Positions 26,097 to 39,567 of a DNA stretch of 64,000 nucleotides are shown here, piece after piece. Each line of letters starts with the position of its first letter. Within the stretch, counting starts at the first letter, position 1. Made by a program: the position numbers and the translations under genes. The DNA comes from a virus, in the IMG/VR virus record IMGVR_UViG_3300021963_000071, positions 1 through 64,000 of that record. The stretch is one strand, 5' to 3'. The notes below the pieces were generated by a model. The model did not search any database. It had not been told where the DNA came from and saw nothing but the letters and a program-made list of their open reading frames with translations.

Positions 26097-28745
26097 CTAT
26101 TTTTTTATAATAACTTTTGTTAACTTATCATAGAATGGATCGTATATTTTTGTTTTGCATTTAACTAAAATAGAATCCGCTGAACAAGTATAATTTATAT
26201 TAGGAATATTCTTTCTCATAATTAGTCTAAATCTTAAAGAGCTTGGCACATACTCATAAATAACCCTAAATGGGCTAGATATATATTGGTTAAATATAAT
26301 CTCTTTTCCATTTTGTATGAAATAGACTCCTGATGGTTTCAAAGAAAAGTCGGGGGAATCCGAACTTTCGGTATAGTTTGTTAAATTTACTGCATATGAA
26401 CCATCGCTAAGAAGAATTTTTACTGGATTATAACCAGATCCAGAACCATAAAATACAGTTCCAACTAAAGAGCTATATGTTGCATTGGATACAAATGATG
26501 TGTTTACATAAGGAATGTTTTGAATTACAACCCTATTTGTTAAATCTGTTGAGCTAAATAATTCCCCTGAACCATCAGAACTTACTGCAGGTTTTGTTGA
26601 CTCTTGAAATATTCCACTTGAAACAAAATCAACTAATCCATAGTTATATATTTCAGAATTAAGTTCATATGAAACAGTGTAAATTGAATTGGGCTTTAGC
26701 TGTATTTGTGAACCAAACTTTATTGTCCTTGCAGCTACCGAATACAAACTTGGATCTAAAAGCAATCCATTCTCGTATATTGATAGTGAATTTTCCCTAA
26801 ATGAAAATCTTGTTGTAGCCATTTTGCTATTGATATCTATAAATAGAACTTCTGAAGAAACAGAAGTTTCACCATGAGACACTAATGGTATCCAATCATT
26901 TTCCTCATCAGGTATTTCAGCTGTTGATATTGATAATTCATAAGATGTTGACTCTTTTAAATCATAACTATGATTTGAAAGATCTAAATTAGATTTATCT
27001 TTAAGAAGCTTAACTTTTACTGCTTGCGGATGACCATTAACTGGAATTTTCCTACTCACAAAACACGCTTTGTTTGATTTATTTCTTTCTACCGAGGCAA
27101 ACTCTATAGACTTTAAGGAAAAGCTATACTCGTATTGATCTTGCTCTTCTTCTGATAAAAGATCTAAAATATATGATTGGTTAGATCTAGATATCATCTC
27201 TGCGCTAGAAGATTGAACTTTGGGTGAATTAAAAATATTAGAAGATTTAATAGGAAGAAGGCCAACTGATCTAAAGTTAAATAAACTTCCTTTTGATAAA
27301 GAGGATTCTATATATGTGCTTTGATCAAATATTTCGCCTTGTTGATCGATAACATGAGACATAAAGTTTTGAAATATATTTGAAATAATAGATGAGTTAA
27401 AGTTGTCTAATGTTCCCATTTCTTTAAGATCTTCAAGAAGACTTCTTGAATATATTGGAGCATTAGACGAGTCGCCTATACATGGATACCTATAGGAATA
27501 ATAGTTGGTAATATAATCCTTGTTTTTTAAAAACTCTTTAATAGAACTGTTCTTTAAAAACATACTGTAAACTAAATCTTGTAGTTTGTCTGTATTATTT
27601 TTTCTTTTATTTCTTAAATCTTTTATAATTTCATATATTTTTCTGGAAACTAATTCAGTATCATTTGTTACGGTTTCTGTTTTTTTATAAAGAGATTGAT
27701 TAAATATCAGTATAACTTTTTTGACCACAGATTCTTCAAAAACAATTTCTGAAACAGAGTCAATTATTTTTGGAGATGACAGAACTGGAATAAATCCTCT
27801 ATTATTTGAATTTAAACTTATTCTATTTATATTAGAAGAAGAAATTGACTGAACAGTCTCTACCATTTGGTCTGAATTATTAAACAGAACTACCTGAAGA
27901 AGTTGTAATCCATTTGAGTAATTTGGGGTTATATACAAAGTGTCAATCAATTGAGGAGAAGAAAAATTTATCTCCACATACGTCTGAGCACCTTTGATCG
28001 CAGAAGAGTCATAGTTGCAATATTTAGATAATTCCGAAAGAGAAGTGTTTAACACTGTAGGAGATTTTACTGATACCGCCCAAGAATCAAAAAGGGTTTC
28101 AGTAAAAACTGACTCAAAACCAGAGTCGCTATAATTCATTAAATAATAATTTGATTTAAGATTTATAGATTCTATGTTGCCTGAAAAGTTTTTTGTTGTT
28201 GATTTGTTTCCAATTTTAAATAAACCAGATTTTGTATCAACAAATCCATTTCCATTTTGATCAAAGTTTAAGTTATCTCTATCTACAAGATTAAATGATA
28301 GTCCATCAGATCTATAATCGTAGAGAGCATTGTCAAACTTTTCAAAGTAATTAGAATTGTACAAATCATCTTTGCCAGAGATATATTCATAATTATTTAT
28401 AAAATCTTCTAACTGTTCTATATCTTTCTCTACTTTATCTATCTCAGCAGAAAAAACATCTATCATTGAATTTATAATAAGTCCAACTGTATTGGCAACG
28501 CTGAAGTAGTTTTTTACTCTGATATCGGCGTCCCTGAATGCATTAATGAAGTACTCTTTATTGAGAGGGGAAAGCTGACTTATTAAACCTGGATCATAAT
28601 AGTTGTTAATTTGAAAATCTCTTATGCCAGATATAAGAGATGATATCTCTGATTTATCAGCCTTGACATTTTTTAAAACAGTAGAAACAAAAGACCTAGA
28701 ACCTGTCCTTAAGCTATTTATTACTCCTGGAAGATATGTATCCAT
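26097..28745 (-). CDS. Large structural protein, 882 aa, tail/baseplate set
   Basis: The protein has an N-terminal helical part (residues 1-130), a middle region with long helices (KIYEIIKDLRNKRKNNTDK) and a beta-rich C-terminal half containing NDWIPLVSHGE, related to segments in the two following genes. It starts one base after the stop of the very large 28747 gene. The domain style suggests a baseplate-periphery or fibre-attachment protein. No enzyme motif is visible. Confidence 0.6.
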   Translation of the reverse strand: MDTYLPGVINSLRTGSRSFVSTVLKNVKADKSEISSLISGIRDFQINNYYDPGLISQLSPLNKEYFINAFRDADIRVKNYFSVANTVGLIINSMIDVFSAEIDKVEKDIEQLEDFINNYEYISGKDDLYNSNYFEKFDNALYDYRSDGLSFNLVDRDNLNFDQNGNGFVDTKSGLFKIGNKSTTKNFSGNIESINLKSNYYLMNYSDSGFESVFTETLFDSWAVSVKSPTVLNTSLSELSKYCNYDSSAIKGAQTYVEINFSSPQLIDTLYITPNYSNGLQLLQVVLFNNSDQMVETVQSISSSNINRISLNSNNRGFIPVLSSPKIIDSVSEIVFEESVVKKVILIFNQSLYKKTETVTNDTELVSRKIYEIIKDLRNKRKNNTDKLQDLVYSMFLKNSSIKEFLKNKDYITNYYSYRYPCIGDSSNAPIYSRSLLEDLKEMGTLDNFNSSIISNIFQNFMSHVIDQQGEIFDQSTYIESSLSKGSLFNFRSVGLLPIKSSNIFNSPKVQSSSAEMISRSNQSYILDLLSEEEQDQYEYSFSLKSIEFASVERNKSNKACFVSRKIPVNGHPQAVKVKLLKDKSNLDLSNHSYDLKESTSYELSISTAEIPDEENDWIPLVSHGETSVSSEVLFIDINSKMATTRFSFRENSLSIYENGLLLDPSLYSVAARTIKFGSQIQLKPNSIYTVSYELNSEIYNYGLVDFVSSGIFQESTKPAVSSDGSGELFSSTDLTNRVVIQNIPYVNTSFVSNATYSSLVGTVFYGSGSGYNPVKILLSDGSYAVNLTNYTESSDSPDFSLKPSGVYFIQNGKEIIFNQYISSPFRVIYEYVPSSLRFRLIMRKNIPNINYTCSADSILVKCKTKIYDPFYDKLTKVIIKK

Positions 28746-28746
28746 C

Positions 28747-31700
28747 TTACTTTACTCCAAATGAATTGCCGTCCATATCCTGAACTTCAAAGGCTATGCC
28801 AGCAGTTAGGTTCCTATAAACTATATCATAAATTTCTGTGATATTTAAGAAGTTATCTTTAATTTCTTTTGGTAGCTTAACTACAACATAGCCACCCTTT
28901 GGATATGCCATTCCCTGAGAAGGGTACATATCCCAATAAGATATTGCATTTTTGTTATAACTTACTGCTTCTTTTGTATCATATTCATAAGACACGCCCC
29001 CACCCCTAAGTCTTGTATCAAAAACATTAACAGGGATCTGAGATCTGCTGTAGAAAACTATTCCAATCAATAGTGCAAATGGATCATATTTATTGGAAGT
29101 TGAATTGAATATATCTTTATCATATGTAAAGTTAATTGGATAAGAGTTTGTATATTCGGTTACTTTAGAATAACCACTAAAGTTTGCGGTTATATTTGTT
29201 CTCTTTTCAATTTTAGTTGGCAGAAGATAAACGTACAGTGGTTGATCTACTCTTATAGTATCTTTATTCAGAAGTGGATTAAGTGGAATTTCCTGTCCAT
29301 CTACTTGATAAATTTGAATATCGCTGTTTTTTGATACATAAGATATTTTAATATCCTCTTCTTTAACTGGAAGAAGTCTTTCAGTAAACTCTATGACTCC
29401 GGTTTCTGCATTATAGTTTTTTACCTTTGAAAGAGGTATTGTCTCCCAAACTTTTTCGGATGGTTTTGTAGCTAAAAGATTTGTATTTTTGTATGCTTGA
29501 AACTGCGGCCTTACCAACTTAAGTACGGAATAATCATAGTTTGTTGGTTCTGCCCAAACTAAAAATGGAGTTTGTCTTACTTTTATTGAAGTTGGAGAAA
29601 CTATAATTGGATTCTCATCTTTAATTTCATAATATCCTTTACCAAATATTTTAGACCAAGACACACCAGGGGTATTCTGAGTTTCATACTGGCAAATAAG
29701 TTCCTGGTTTAAATAATTGGCTTTCCAATCACTATAGATATTTGAATTCAAGTAAACAGATTTTCTAAAAGATCCTTGAGTAACTGAAAGTGGCCAAGCT
29801 TTATTCTTCTCAATATCTAGAGACATATTGCCGAGTCTTATTCTTGAATTAGAATTAAACTTTACAGAATAAACTGGATATATTTTTTTAAGAGGAATAC
29901 TTACTGGCTTAAATGTTGTTGATATTTTTGGGCCAATATAATCTATTTGATTTTGAGTATTTCCGTCTGCGTCTATTGCGCAAACTGCTAAATAAACATT
30001 GTCCAATCCTTTAGATAAAAGATCTACGTAGGATATTTTTTTTCCTATAAACTCTTTTTCTTTAATGTCGTAAAAACCATATATCATACCATCAGTATTT
30101 GTTATCTCACTATAAACATTTACATCACCAAATCTAATATCCCTTTCAACACCATCTGGAATAGATAATATGGCTGCAGAAATTTCTGTATATCCTGGTA
30201 TTCCTATCGGTTTAAATGTTGTCTGTAAATTGTTTAAATAAACTTGTCCGGAATTATATGTAGATGGCTTTTTAGATAATAAAAGAATTCCATCATGAAC
30301 TGTCACTTCATTTCTGTTATCCAATACTTTTCCGTCAATTCCCACTAAAACATACTCGTTATTACTTATTCTTTTTTTACCTGTTTTAACAATTTTGGAT
30401 CCAGAATAATAGGTTGAAGAAGTTGATAAGGTAATTTCTCCATATCCTCCAGAAACTTTCTCGTCACCATATTCAATATTTACTACTGAATTAGGACTTA
30501 GTATAGCTTTTTTAGTATCATCATAGAGAGATGTAATAGTGGAAGAACTATTATTTATTATTTCCGGTATTCCAGATGGATTTGAAAAGAAAAATGTTAC
30601 TCCAGCATTTGTTGTAAAAAAATCACTATTAAGATTATAGGTGCTTGGAGTAAGGGATTGAGTGTATTCTCTATCTTTATATTTGTAAGATAAAGAAGTA
30701 AAATAAATATTTGATGAAGATTGTGGTTGACTAAGCTCCCTACATGCCTTTGTGTTATATGTGTATGATAAGTTTTGTTCAGCAGATAGGTTTGAAAAAT
30801 TTTGAGTAACTGTTGCATAAGCCTCAATGTCTACAGTATTAGATAATTCAACTACATAATCTTCTATTTGTATGTCAGTTGTGCTAGCACTTATTACTTC
30901 TTTGGTCCAGGAAGATCCATTCCACTTGTAATATCCATCTTCAGTTCCGCGAACATAAACTCTTTTGTCCATTGTATTGGACTTTAGTTTTTGCTGATCA
31001 TAATCATACTCTAATTGACCACTTGCATATCTTCTAATTGGCTTTCCATCTAGATAAGCTTCTTCGATTTCATCAGGATCAGATACCAGACTATCAACAG
31101 CCTCATAAACATTAGTCCAATTATAGGTAGCACCAGTTACTGGTAGTGTCCACCCTATTACAGGGGCAACTACGGTGTCTGCTCTTTTGGCAGATACTTT
31201 TACTGCCTGTATAGAATAACCTTCTGCGTATTCACCGTATTTATTGTCAAGGGTTTTTAGTTTTTCGGAAGACTGCACCCTAATAAACATATGTCTACAA
31301 TTTGCTGACTTTACATTAAGGTTTATGTTAACGATTCCATCAGAGTCTGCTTTTTTATTTATCACAGAAGTATGATATCTATCAAGTCTTTGCCTAGTAG
31401 TTAATTGTGTATTGAATACGAACCCAGATCCATAATCAATAATAGTGTGATCTGTATCTGAATATCCGTAGCTATAAACTTTTGCGTTTTTCCATACACC
31501 AAAATCAATGGTCAAAGTTTTAATTTCATCATAACCTTCTGGAATTGAAAAATAGATAACATCAGTTATTCTTGATGGACCATCAAATCCAGTAAATGTA
31601 ATCTTTTTATACTCTCGACCAATTGTTAGATTTTCTACTGCACCAACTGCTGCATCCCAAAATTTTGCAACGCCATAATCTGTTGCATGTGATCTCCAGG

Positions 31701-34690
31701 CAGCAAAAGCAGCGGGGTCTTCATCTTTTAGCGTCTTTAACCTTCTTGCCAAAAGTGATTTTGTTTCACTATCCACTGTGCCATCTACATATATGCAGTT
31801 GCCCAAATCTTTTTGAGTTTGCTGAAAGGATTGTATTGCATCTCTTGTTTTGGGTCCATATTTTCCATCAACTGGCCAATTTTTAAAATTGCCCCCGCCA
31901 TATCTACCAAATGATTTTAGTGCTATCTGTATATACTTTACATAATTATATGAGTTTCCAGAGTATGCAGTTGACCAAGTATTAGTGGAGTTACCCCTGT
32001 CTATGTCTCGAGTATAGATGAAGTTATTGTATGGCCTATCTGAATCCACTACTGCGTACAGATTACTGTCAATTGATGATTTAACATTTGAACATGGTAG
32101 ATCTGTTTTTGTTTCACCCAAAACGGTATATCCATCTTTTTTAACATATGATTTTGAAGGAATGTCTGGATCTTTTGTTGACCATTTTTTAGTTACAGAT
32201 CCCCATCTCTGTCTAAGTACCTTTTCTTTAGCTACACCCCTATAAGGAAATTTCATATTTGTTGTTACGGTTCCATTAAAAGAAACTGGTTTATCGGTTG
32301 CGCTAATATAAGAGTATTCAGTTTGCAAACTAAATGGATAGGATTGAAATTGTGTAATTGGATTTATTTCAGAGTTTATTTTTTTAGAGTCAGAAGAACT
32401 GATTCCTGGAACGTCCTTAACAACATATGGGCCAAAAGAAGACGGTATACTTATCTTGGGAGAATACTTTTCGGTATAGGCATATGGCTTAAGTAGTCTT
32501 GATGTCATTTTTTTTACAGAGTACGATGAAGGTATTGATTCATCTTGAGGCGAAGATACTGCTGTAGAGTTAGAAATTAAAACTTCTGGATTTGTTACTT
32601 CAATATAAAAATCAATAGTTGAAGTATCCATTTTAGATATTTTCTGCTTATGATAGTCTGGCATTGAATCTGACAATTTAGCCTTATAATAAGCCTCTAT
32701 GCTATCGTAAGGTTGAATTAAATCTCTTCCAAATTTTACTTGATTAGTATCAGAAGATATATTAACAAAGTATTGGATCTTTTCTTCATCAAGAATAGCA
32801 TCTGAATACATTGTCCAAGATGAATTCCATTCACCTACATAATTATATAATATTGATCTTTTATCAGACTTTCTCAAAGCACTTGTTCTACAGTGGAGGC
32901 CAAATGCTACACAGTTAAACAGAAACTTATATGGGCCCTCTACTAATCCAGATAAAACATTTGTAGACAGATTATCATATGCTGTTGGGCCAGTACTTGA
33001 ATCTACCATGGATCCATTTCCAGAAGAATTATATACTGAGTTACAATAATGAAACCACTCAAAACTTGCAAATACTATATTACCTTGTGCGATAGCGTCT
33101 CCGTTGTGAGGGAAACTCATACAAAGCTGCCACAGACTTCTTGGTAGCTTGGCTTGGACCTATGTCTAATATAGATAACGTGGAATTTACAGAATTTATA
33201 TATCTATTTTTTGCGCTTTTTTGACCAAAAATTCCATAAATATCTTTTTCAAATATTGAATTATCAATATTCCAAGCGCCATTTTTGTTTTCGTCTAATA
33301 TTTTTGATGATGTGTTGTACTCATAATAGGATGCAGTAGATGAATCCAACGCTGTTAAAGATATGCTTTCTCTCAAAAATGGTATTGAAGATGGATACTT
33401 GCTTGCATCAACAATTAGTGTTCCATTGTCTTTTGTAACAAATTTATCCAAAAGCCTTATGGCCTTTTCTGATAAAGCTTTGGTCGGGCAAAATGCTAAA
33501 ACATCAAATCTTGAAAGATCATCCATTGATTGAATATCAACTTTCCAATACAATGCTTGATTTTTTTCTGGAATTGTTGATAGTTCTTCACTTATTGGAT
33601 TTTCAAAAATATATTGATTGAAATTAAATGGAGAAAGTCCTAATCTATAAAATATATATGGATTAATGTTTGCATTACTTATAGTATCAAATGAATCATA
33701 TAGGACGCCAACATTAACTGTCTTCGTTTGAATATCGTTAGAAATTTCAATATCCTGGATTTCATCTAAATTAACCGATTGCTTTGACTTGGCGATGAGT
33801 CTCCAGTTAAAGACTTCAAATACTCTATTGTCAGCCAAAGCTTTTCTTGGAACAAATGCTTGAAAACCTGTTGTATCCATAGACTGCTTATATATATCAG
33901 AATACTTTTGTAGAAACTTTTTGATTGAATATTTGTTTCTTTCTAAATTATTTGTATCCATTATAAGAGCTTCTTCAGCTACTTCTTCAAAGTATGGTAC
34001 AGCATTTATATTTTCAGTAAAGTTTAAAAATATACTAGAAACTTCACTTTGATCATTTACTTCTATTTTGTCATATATAAGTTTGAGATTTGAAACTGGA
34101 GTTGAATCAAATCCAATCAATATCTTGTGTGGTATTTCTGTTTCTAAATAATTTTCTTCAGTAGTATAAGGTTCTAGAAGTATCTTATATTTTTTTCTAC
34201 CAGTATTTAAATCTATGTAATCAAAATTGTTTTCATCAACAACTTTAATATTTAAAGTTGAGTAATAATCTGAAGAAAAGATATCCAGCAATCCGCTTAT
34301 ATTAAATCCTCTTTGTGCATAGCAGAAATGCCTACTTACATAGAAACTGTGTAGAAAATCATTTGGATTAATTGTATCTATTAACTCAGTGGAATATTCT
34401 TCTGAAAATTTAACGTCTGAAATAGAAAGGTCATGAGTTGGTAAACGCGTATTTCCATTTTCGTCTTCAAGAATTCCAAGTTCATTCGCGTAGTATATTT
34501 TTGTCTGCCCAAAATCGTTAATTTTATTCTCTGGTATGGATTCAGAAACATCCATAATAAAAAGGCTATTGCCAGCGGTTACGATATCTTGATCAAATAA
34601 TGCAATATTTGCTGCGTCAGATGGAACACTCTTACCTATTTTTACAGCTTTTTCTTTATAATTCTTAGTTTTATTATTAAAGACTTTCAT
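28747..34690 (-). CDS. Very large tail protein with peptidoglycan-binding domain, made by +1 shift at 33103
   Basis: Restored length is about 1980 residues: 529 codons from the ATG at 34690 (GAGGAAAG site upstream), one skipped base, then 1451 codons. Zero frame ends as RRRYRTR after the site; the shift gives EFPSQGDAIAQGNIVFASFE. The ATG at 33120 that would start the second part separately has no ribosome site and lies inside the first frame. A peptidoglycan-binding module (WPVDGKYGPKTRDAIQSFQ) sits near residues 905-965, so the protein probably touches the cell wall during infection. The rest is beta-rich tail or fibre sequence with no recognised enzyme. Confidence 0.75.
33100..33103 (-). 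promoter_or_regulatory. Zero-frame CGGA, +1 recoding site C
   Basis: The upstream frame reads CCC TCA CAA CGG AGA CGC; skipping C gives CAA GGA GAC GCT ATC GCA, which continues for 1452 codons to the stop at 28747. The zero frame stops 8 codons later at 33080. Confidence 0.75.
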
Positions 34691-37600
34691 TAACTTTCCT
34701 CATAGTCATTGACAATATTGCTATAGGTAGAAACAATGTTGGGAGTTGAACCCAATAAACCCATTTGATATTGATCATAGTAACTTAATGGTAACCACTT
34801 AGGTGGATTCCAATTCACAGTAGCTGGAGCATCTTCTGTATGGTCCATATCATAGTGATTAAACTTAAATGCTGGAGTTTCAATAATTCTTGAATTCTCT
34901 TGTATTAAATCATTATATATATTTGGAAGTGGAACAAGCTCATTGGCGTAGCTGATATTATCATATGATTCATACCAATAAGCTACGTCTCCAACTATGG
35001 TAGTTGGAGTTTCTGATGGAGTTACTGACAAATCAGATTCTACTGCGACAAACCAGTATCCAGCTTCAGATCTATCCTGAGCATAAAATGGTCCTATTTG
35101 GAATTCCCCATTAGAATCCAAATAAACCATTCCTGCTTCACCCGTTCTTCCTGGTGTAGCAGAACTTATTGAATAATTAACATCTTCAAAAGCTGAATAT
35201 ACTGTTCTTGCTTTTCTCCAATATACTACTGGCGTAGCTCCTGGCACCGTAGAGTGATTTATATATCCTCTGATTAGGTTTTCGCTGATAATATCGGCAT
35301 TAATTACCCCTCTTGCGGCGGCGGCTTTTAATGAGCCAGTAGAAGAGTGGCTAGATATATTAACTGAAATAGTTATATTTTCATAGTATGGAGATGCAGA
35401 ACTATTTATATTAATTTGAGGTGTTGCAGATGAGTATTGCAATCCTTGGACATTTATCAGAGCTTCTGTTGCAGTAGCTGGAACTGGACCCGTATATCTA
35501 ACCTTTGTAGTAGCAAAGCCGTAATCATTCGTTGTGATGAATGCTGATTCAGGAGTCAATATTGTTGAGTCTATATGGAAAGTTTGATTTGGTTTGAAGT
35601 TTCCATTCTCATCATAAGAAATAATATTTAGGTATACAAAATCATCAGAATTATCAGAAATATAGGATGGAGAAATAGCTACTTCAGCTTTGCCAAAACT
35701 ATACTCTGTATCAGAAATATATACAAAGCCTTTTGATATTGGTAGTCCCACTGAACTTAGTGATACTCCTGTTGGAGTAGAAAATTCATTTACTGCAGAT
35801 TCATAAGTAATATAGTAGTTTGCAGTGGAATTGGGTGTGGATGAAAAGTAGATCTTTGCAGAATAATCATCGTTTAATGAATCGTACTCATTTTTGTCTA
35901 CGTAAAATATATTTGAAAGGTCATATGTTACTTCATACAATCTTCCTGGGACCAATACACTTAACCCAGTAGTAGAAGAGAATACCTCTAATTTATTTCC
36001 GTTTAGACTATAGTTTTCACTAATTACGTAGTAACCCTCATCTAAAAAGAGGTCCCATATATAATTTCCATCATCATCTGTTAGAACCCAAATGTAAAAA
36101 CCAGGTTGAATAGGATATTCGACTAAAGACTTACCTGTATAACTATCGTTTATAATTATATTATTAACGTTTGCAGCGGATAGATAGAGTGCACTGTCAT
36201 TAGCTGCATATATATTCTCTACATTTCTAAAAATAGGTTTTCCTGGAGTTGCGGTATCTGGATACATCATTTCCGTATACTGCACCGTTGAACCAGATTC
36301 TATTACCTCTACGATAATTGGGGCACCCTGTCTTGGTACATCTGACAGTTCTGCGTTAAAAAGAATGCCACTAAATGAATCAGTTTTGGGATCTGCATAA
36401 ACGTAATAATCTTCTTCTGGAAGATACAACCACCCTGTGTGCAATTCTGGATTTTGTTTATCTAAAACAGAAGATATGTTATTCTGTATTTGTCCAATTT
36501 TTTCTGCGTAGACTTGTATTTCAGTATAATAATAATTATTTGAATTGATGTCATACAACTCTTCAATGTATGAAGATGACTGTGTAAAAGGAATTGTTAT
36601 ATCAACTGGTATACTTTCATTTGGAATTACTTCTGATTTATTAGAGTTAATTAAAACTGAATCAGTATCAGAAACCGCAGAAATATGTGTAATGAAATAT
36701 TCATCTTTTTCTGATGAGTCTAACCCAAATGTTTCTCTCTTTAGAGAATAAGAAGATAAGAATGAGTCTTTAATTTTTGAGTCAATACTTCTTCCTGAAT
36801 CTTCTATCAATTCATTTTCTCTATATACATTTCCTAAATGATCAATAAAACCGTTAATCATAGGTGTGCTGTAAAGCTCTGAATCAGATATGTTAGTCCA
36901 TACAGCTGACTTAAATGGATAGTAAGGAGTTGAAGAAAGACCAGTTGAAAGAACAATCAACTCTGGGGGAGATGAATAATTAAATGTTGCTGACTGAAAA
37001 TAACCCGTGTATGTATACGCATTTATTTCTGCATCTTGTGCTGTGGCGTAAGATTTAACAATGATATTCGGACTTGATGGAATATAATAATTTGAATTGT
37101 CTAACCAATTATATCCAAGTCCACCATATTCTGGATCTCTTACCTGTTGAGTCTGAATTGTGTTATACAACGGATATGGAGTTAGTTTAACATTATCTAA
37201 AATTAGATCAGATGGAGTAGATCCTATGGGAAATATTATTCCCTGTTTTAAGTCAGAACTAAATATTGGATAATCTTTTGTTTTACTAAGGTCATTATTG
37301 TCATTTAGAATTGCTGAAGAAATAACAGAATTAGTATAACCAGTAATTGATTTATTTCCATATACTGTAGACCCAATTTTTAAGTTAGCATTGAGGTAAT
37401 TAATATTTGGAGTGGCCAAGCTCCAAGATTGACCTACTGTTGGATTACTTAGATAACCTCTTGTGTCTTGGTTAAAAGCAACTCTGTATTGGCCAGTATG
37501 AGATGGGACATATGATTGGGTTACTGGATTCCATTCAACCTTATTGACAACTGTAATCGAAGAAGCTTTAGATATGTCAATCGAATTATTGGCCGGAGTT

Positions 37601-39553
37601 GCTGCGTAGTTAACGTATACATAGTCGTATGTTTTTTCTCTGAAAAAGAGGTTTGTATTTGTCAAGTTATCTGAGTTAACTATGTCAATGTAGTTATACT
37701 CAGGGCTTGCTGCGCTTGTCTGGGAATAATAATTATACACGAAAAAATCATCTCTGTCCTCATAAGACATGTTCGCATAATAAGTTGCTGGAGTTGCATA
37801 TCCAGTATGTGCTGGTAAAACAATTTCATAGACTAGGGCAACTCCGCCATTAAATGGCGTTGCAGAATTTGGGTTATTTGCATCTGAATCTGAGACAGTC
37901 GATGTATATGAGCCCTTGTATTCATAGCCGACATTTATTGGGCCATAAATATCATCGTAATAATATAACTTAAATCCATCTGCTTTAAACCTGCCAGTGA
38001 AAGATGTTGTAGCAGATTCTGGTATTTCATTTGGCATTAGCAACTTTGCGTCTCTAAAGTCGCCAACTCCTGGCTGAAAAAGATTAGAAAGAGGAGTTGC
38101 TACGTCATATATGGCTGGTATTCTTCCAACACCTTCTCCATTTAGTCCAGCGTAATCCCATATACCCTGATCCCATTGAACATATCCTAGGTTAGAAGGA
38201 TAGGTTTCATTGATATATTTAACAAACTGTATAAATTTATCTTGAGGATTACCACTAAATGTAAAGTATGGGGTAGAATTTTCTATGTCTGAAATTTCTA
38301 TAATTTCTGGCGTTGCACCAAGATAATCTGACTCTGGAGTTGCTCCATATGCCTTCCATATATCCAACTCTCTTCTAAGGGTCAGCTTATATGCTTCAGT
38401 GCCCACACCAGGTGGGTTGGCATAAACATCAAGTATTCTCTGTTTGAACCTTGCGTTATCCTCTAGGTATAATCTTTTAAGATTAACTTGCGCACCAAAC
38501 TCATCAAACATATTAAACAGCATCGCTGGCACTTGTTCAAATGTTAATCCATTTATAGAAAGATCATCAAACTTTCTTAATGTTATTATTTGACTGTCAA
38601 CTAAATTGTGATAATAAACATAATCTGTCTTTTGATAATTATAAAAAGCTTCTAGACTCGGTGCCTTGGCTAATTGAACATCGTTGCCAAATACTGATAG
38701 CGTAGAAGCTGGAACGGCATACGATACGTATATCCAGTCGATCATATCCTCATCTGCGGAGCCTACAAATGCATTAAGGTTATGTTCATCTACTAGATTT
38801 GTGAAATCATCTAGATACTCACCAACTAACGCATTAATAAATTTGCCAGCATTGGATACTGGAGTGGCTAGCTCTGGAGTAGATCTTTCTAAAGAATCTT
38901 CATATATTTCTGTCCAAGAAGGAAATTTTCTAGTTATATTTCTAGCTGAATCAGATATTATTGGTGATGAAGCCTCATGTATTGCAATCTCAAAATAAAG
39001 AAGAAGGCCCATTTCAGAAATGCCATCTTGTAATTCTGAAAATATTTCTAATTCTATTTTTACATACTGCTTTGCGTTATTTAGAAAAACAGAATTAGAA
39101 TCAACCATTAAGGCTGATTTAAGCCATGGTCCATTGGAACTATCAGACTCATATATCTGAAGAGTAAAAGTAGGATTCTCTAGACCAGGAAGATTGGTAA
39201 AGGCATGCTTGTAGGAAACTACATCAACTCTTGAAGTTGTATCTATAAATCTAAGTAAGCCTGGTGTAGCTGGATCATATGGAGTTGCTGGATCATATAC
39301 AACTTCACCATAATTAGTCTTATATATTGCATAATCATCTATTGGAGTAGAGTGATTGGAATTATAAGACGGAGAAGATACCTCTGTTCCAACAAAGGTA
39401 TAATCTCCGTATTAAGTTTAGTCCAGATGCGCTTCTTTTGTATGAATAGTTTTTATAAGAACTATTATTATAAAGGTTTATAGCATCAGATGTCCAAACA
39501 TTACCATTTTTTGTAAAGTCTCCACTTCGAAGACCTAAAAGATAACGTTTCAT
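34690..39553 (-). CDS. Very large tail/baseplate protein, made by +1 shift at 39409
   Basis: Restored length is about 1620 residues: 48 codons from the ATG at 39553 (MKRYLLGLRSGDFTKNGNVW), one skipped base, then 1572 codons through a long region that begins GDYTFVGTEVSSPSYN. The ATG at 39108 is internal. The protein is beta-rich, contains WDYAGLNGEGVGRIPA near residues 440-460, and carries over twenty A/S-Thr-Pro triplets, far above chance for its length. It is probably a structural component of the baseplate or tail tip. No enzymatic motif is seen. Its stop overlaps the next gene's ATG. Confidence 0.72.
39406..39409 (-). promoter_or_regulatory. Zero-frame CGGA, +1 recoding site D
   Basis: The upstream frame reads AAC TTA ATA CGG AGA TTA; skipping C gives ATA GGA GAT TAT ACC TTT and opens 1573 codons. 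The site follows exactly 48 codons, the same distance as site G in the giant hub gene. Confidence 0.78.
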
Positions 39554-39567
39554 CTACTATTCCTTTA

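Noticed and set aside
38684-38998. Plus-strand open frame of 104 codons
   Set aside because: It is antisense to the large tail protein gene, has no ribosome site and no recognisable motif.
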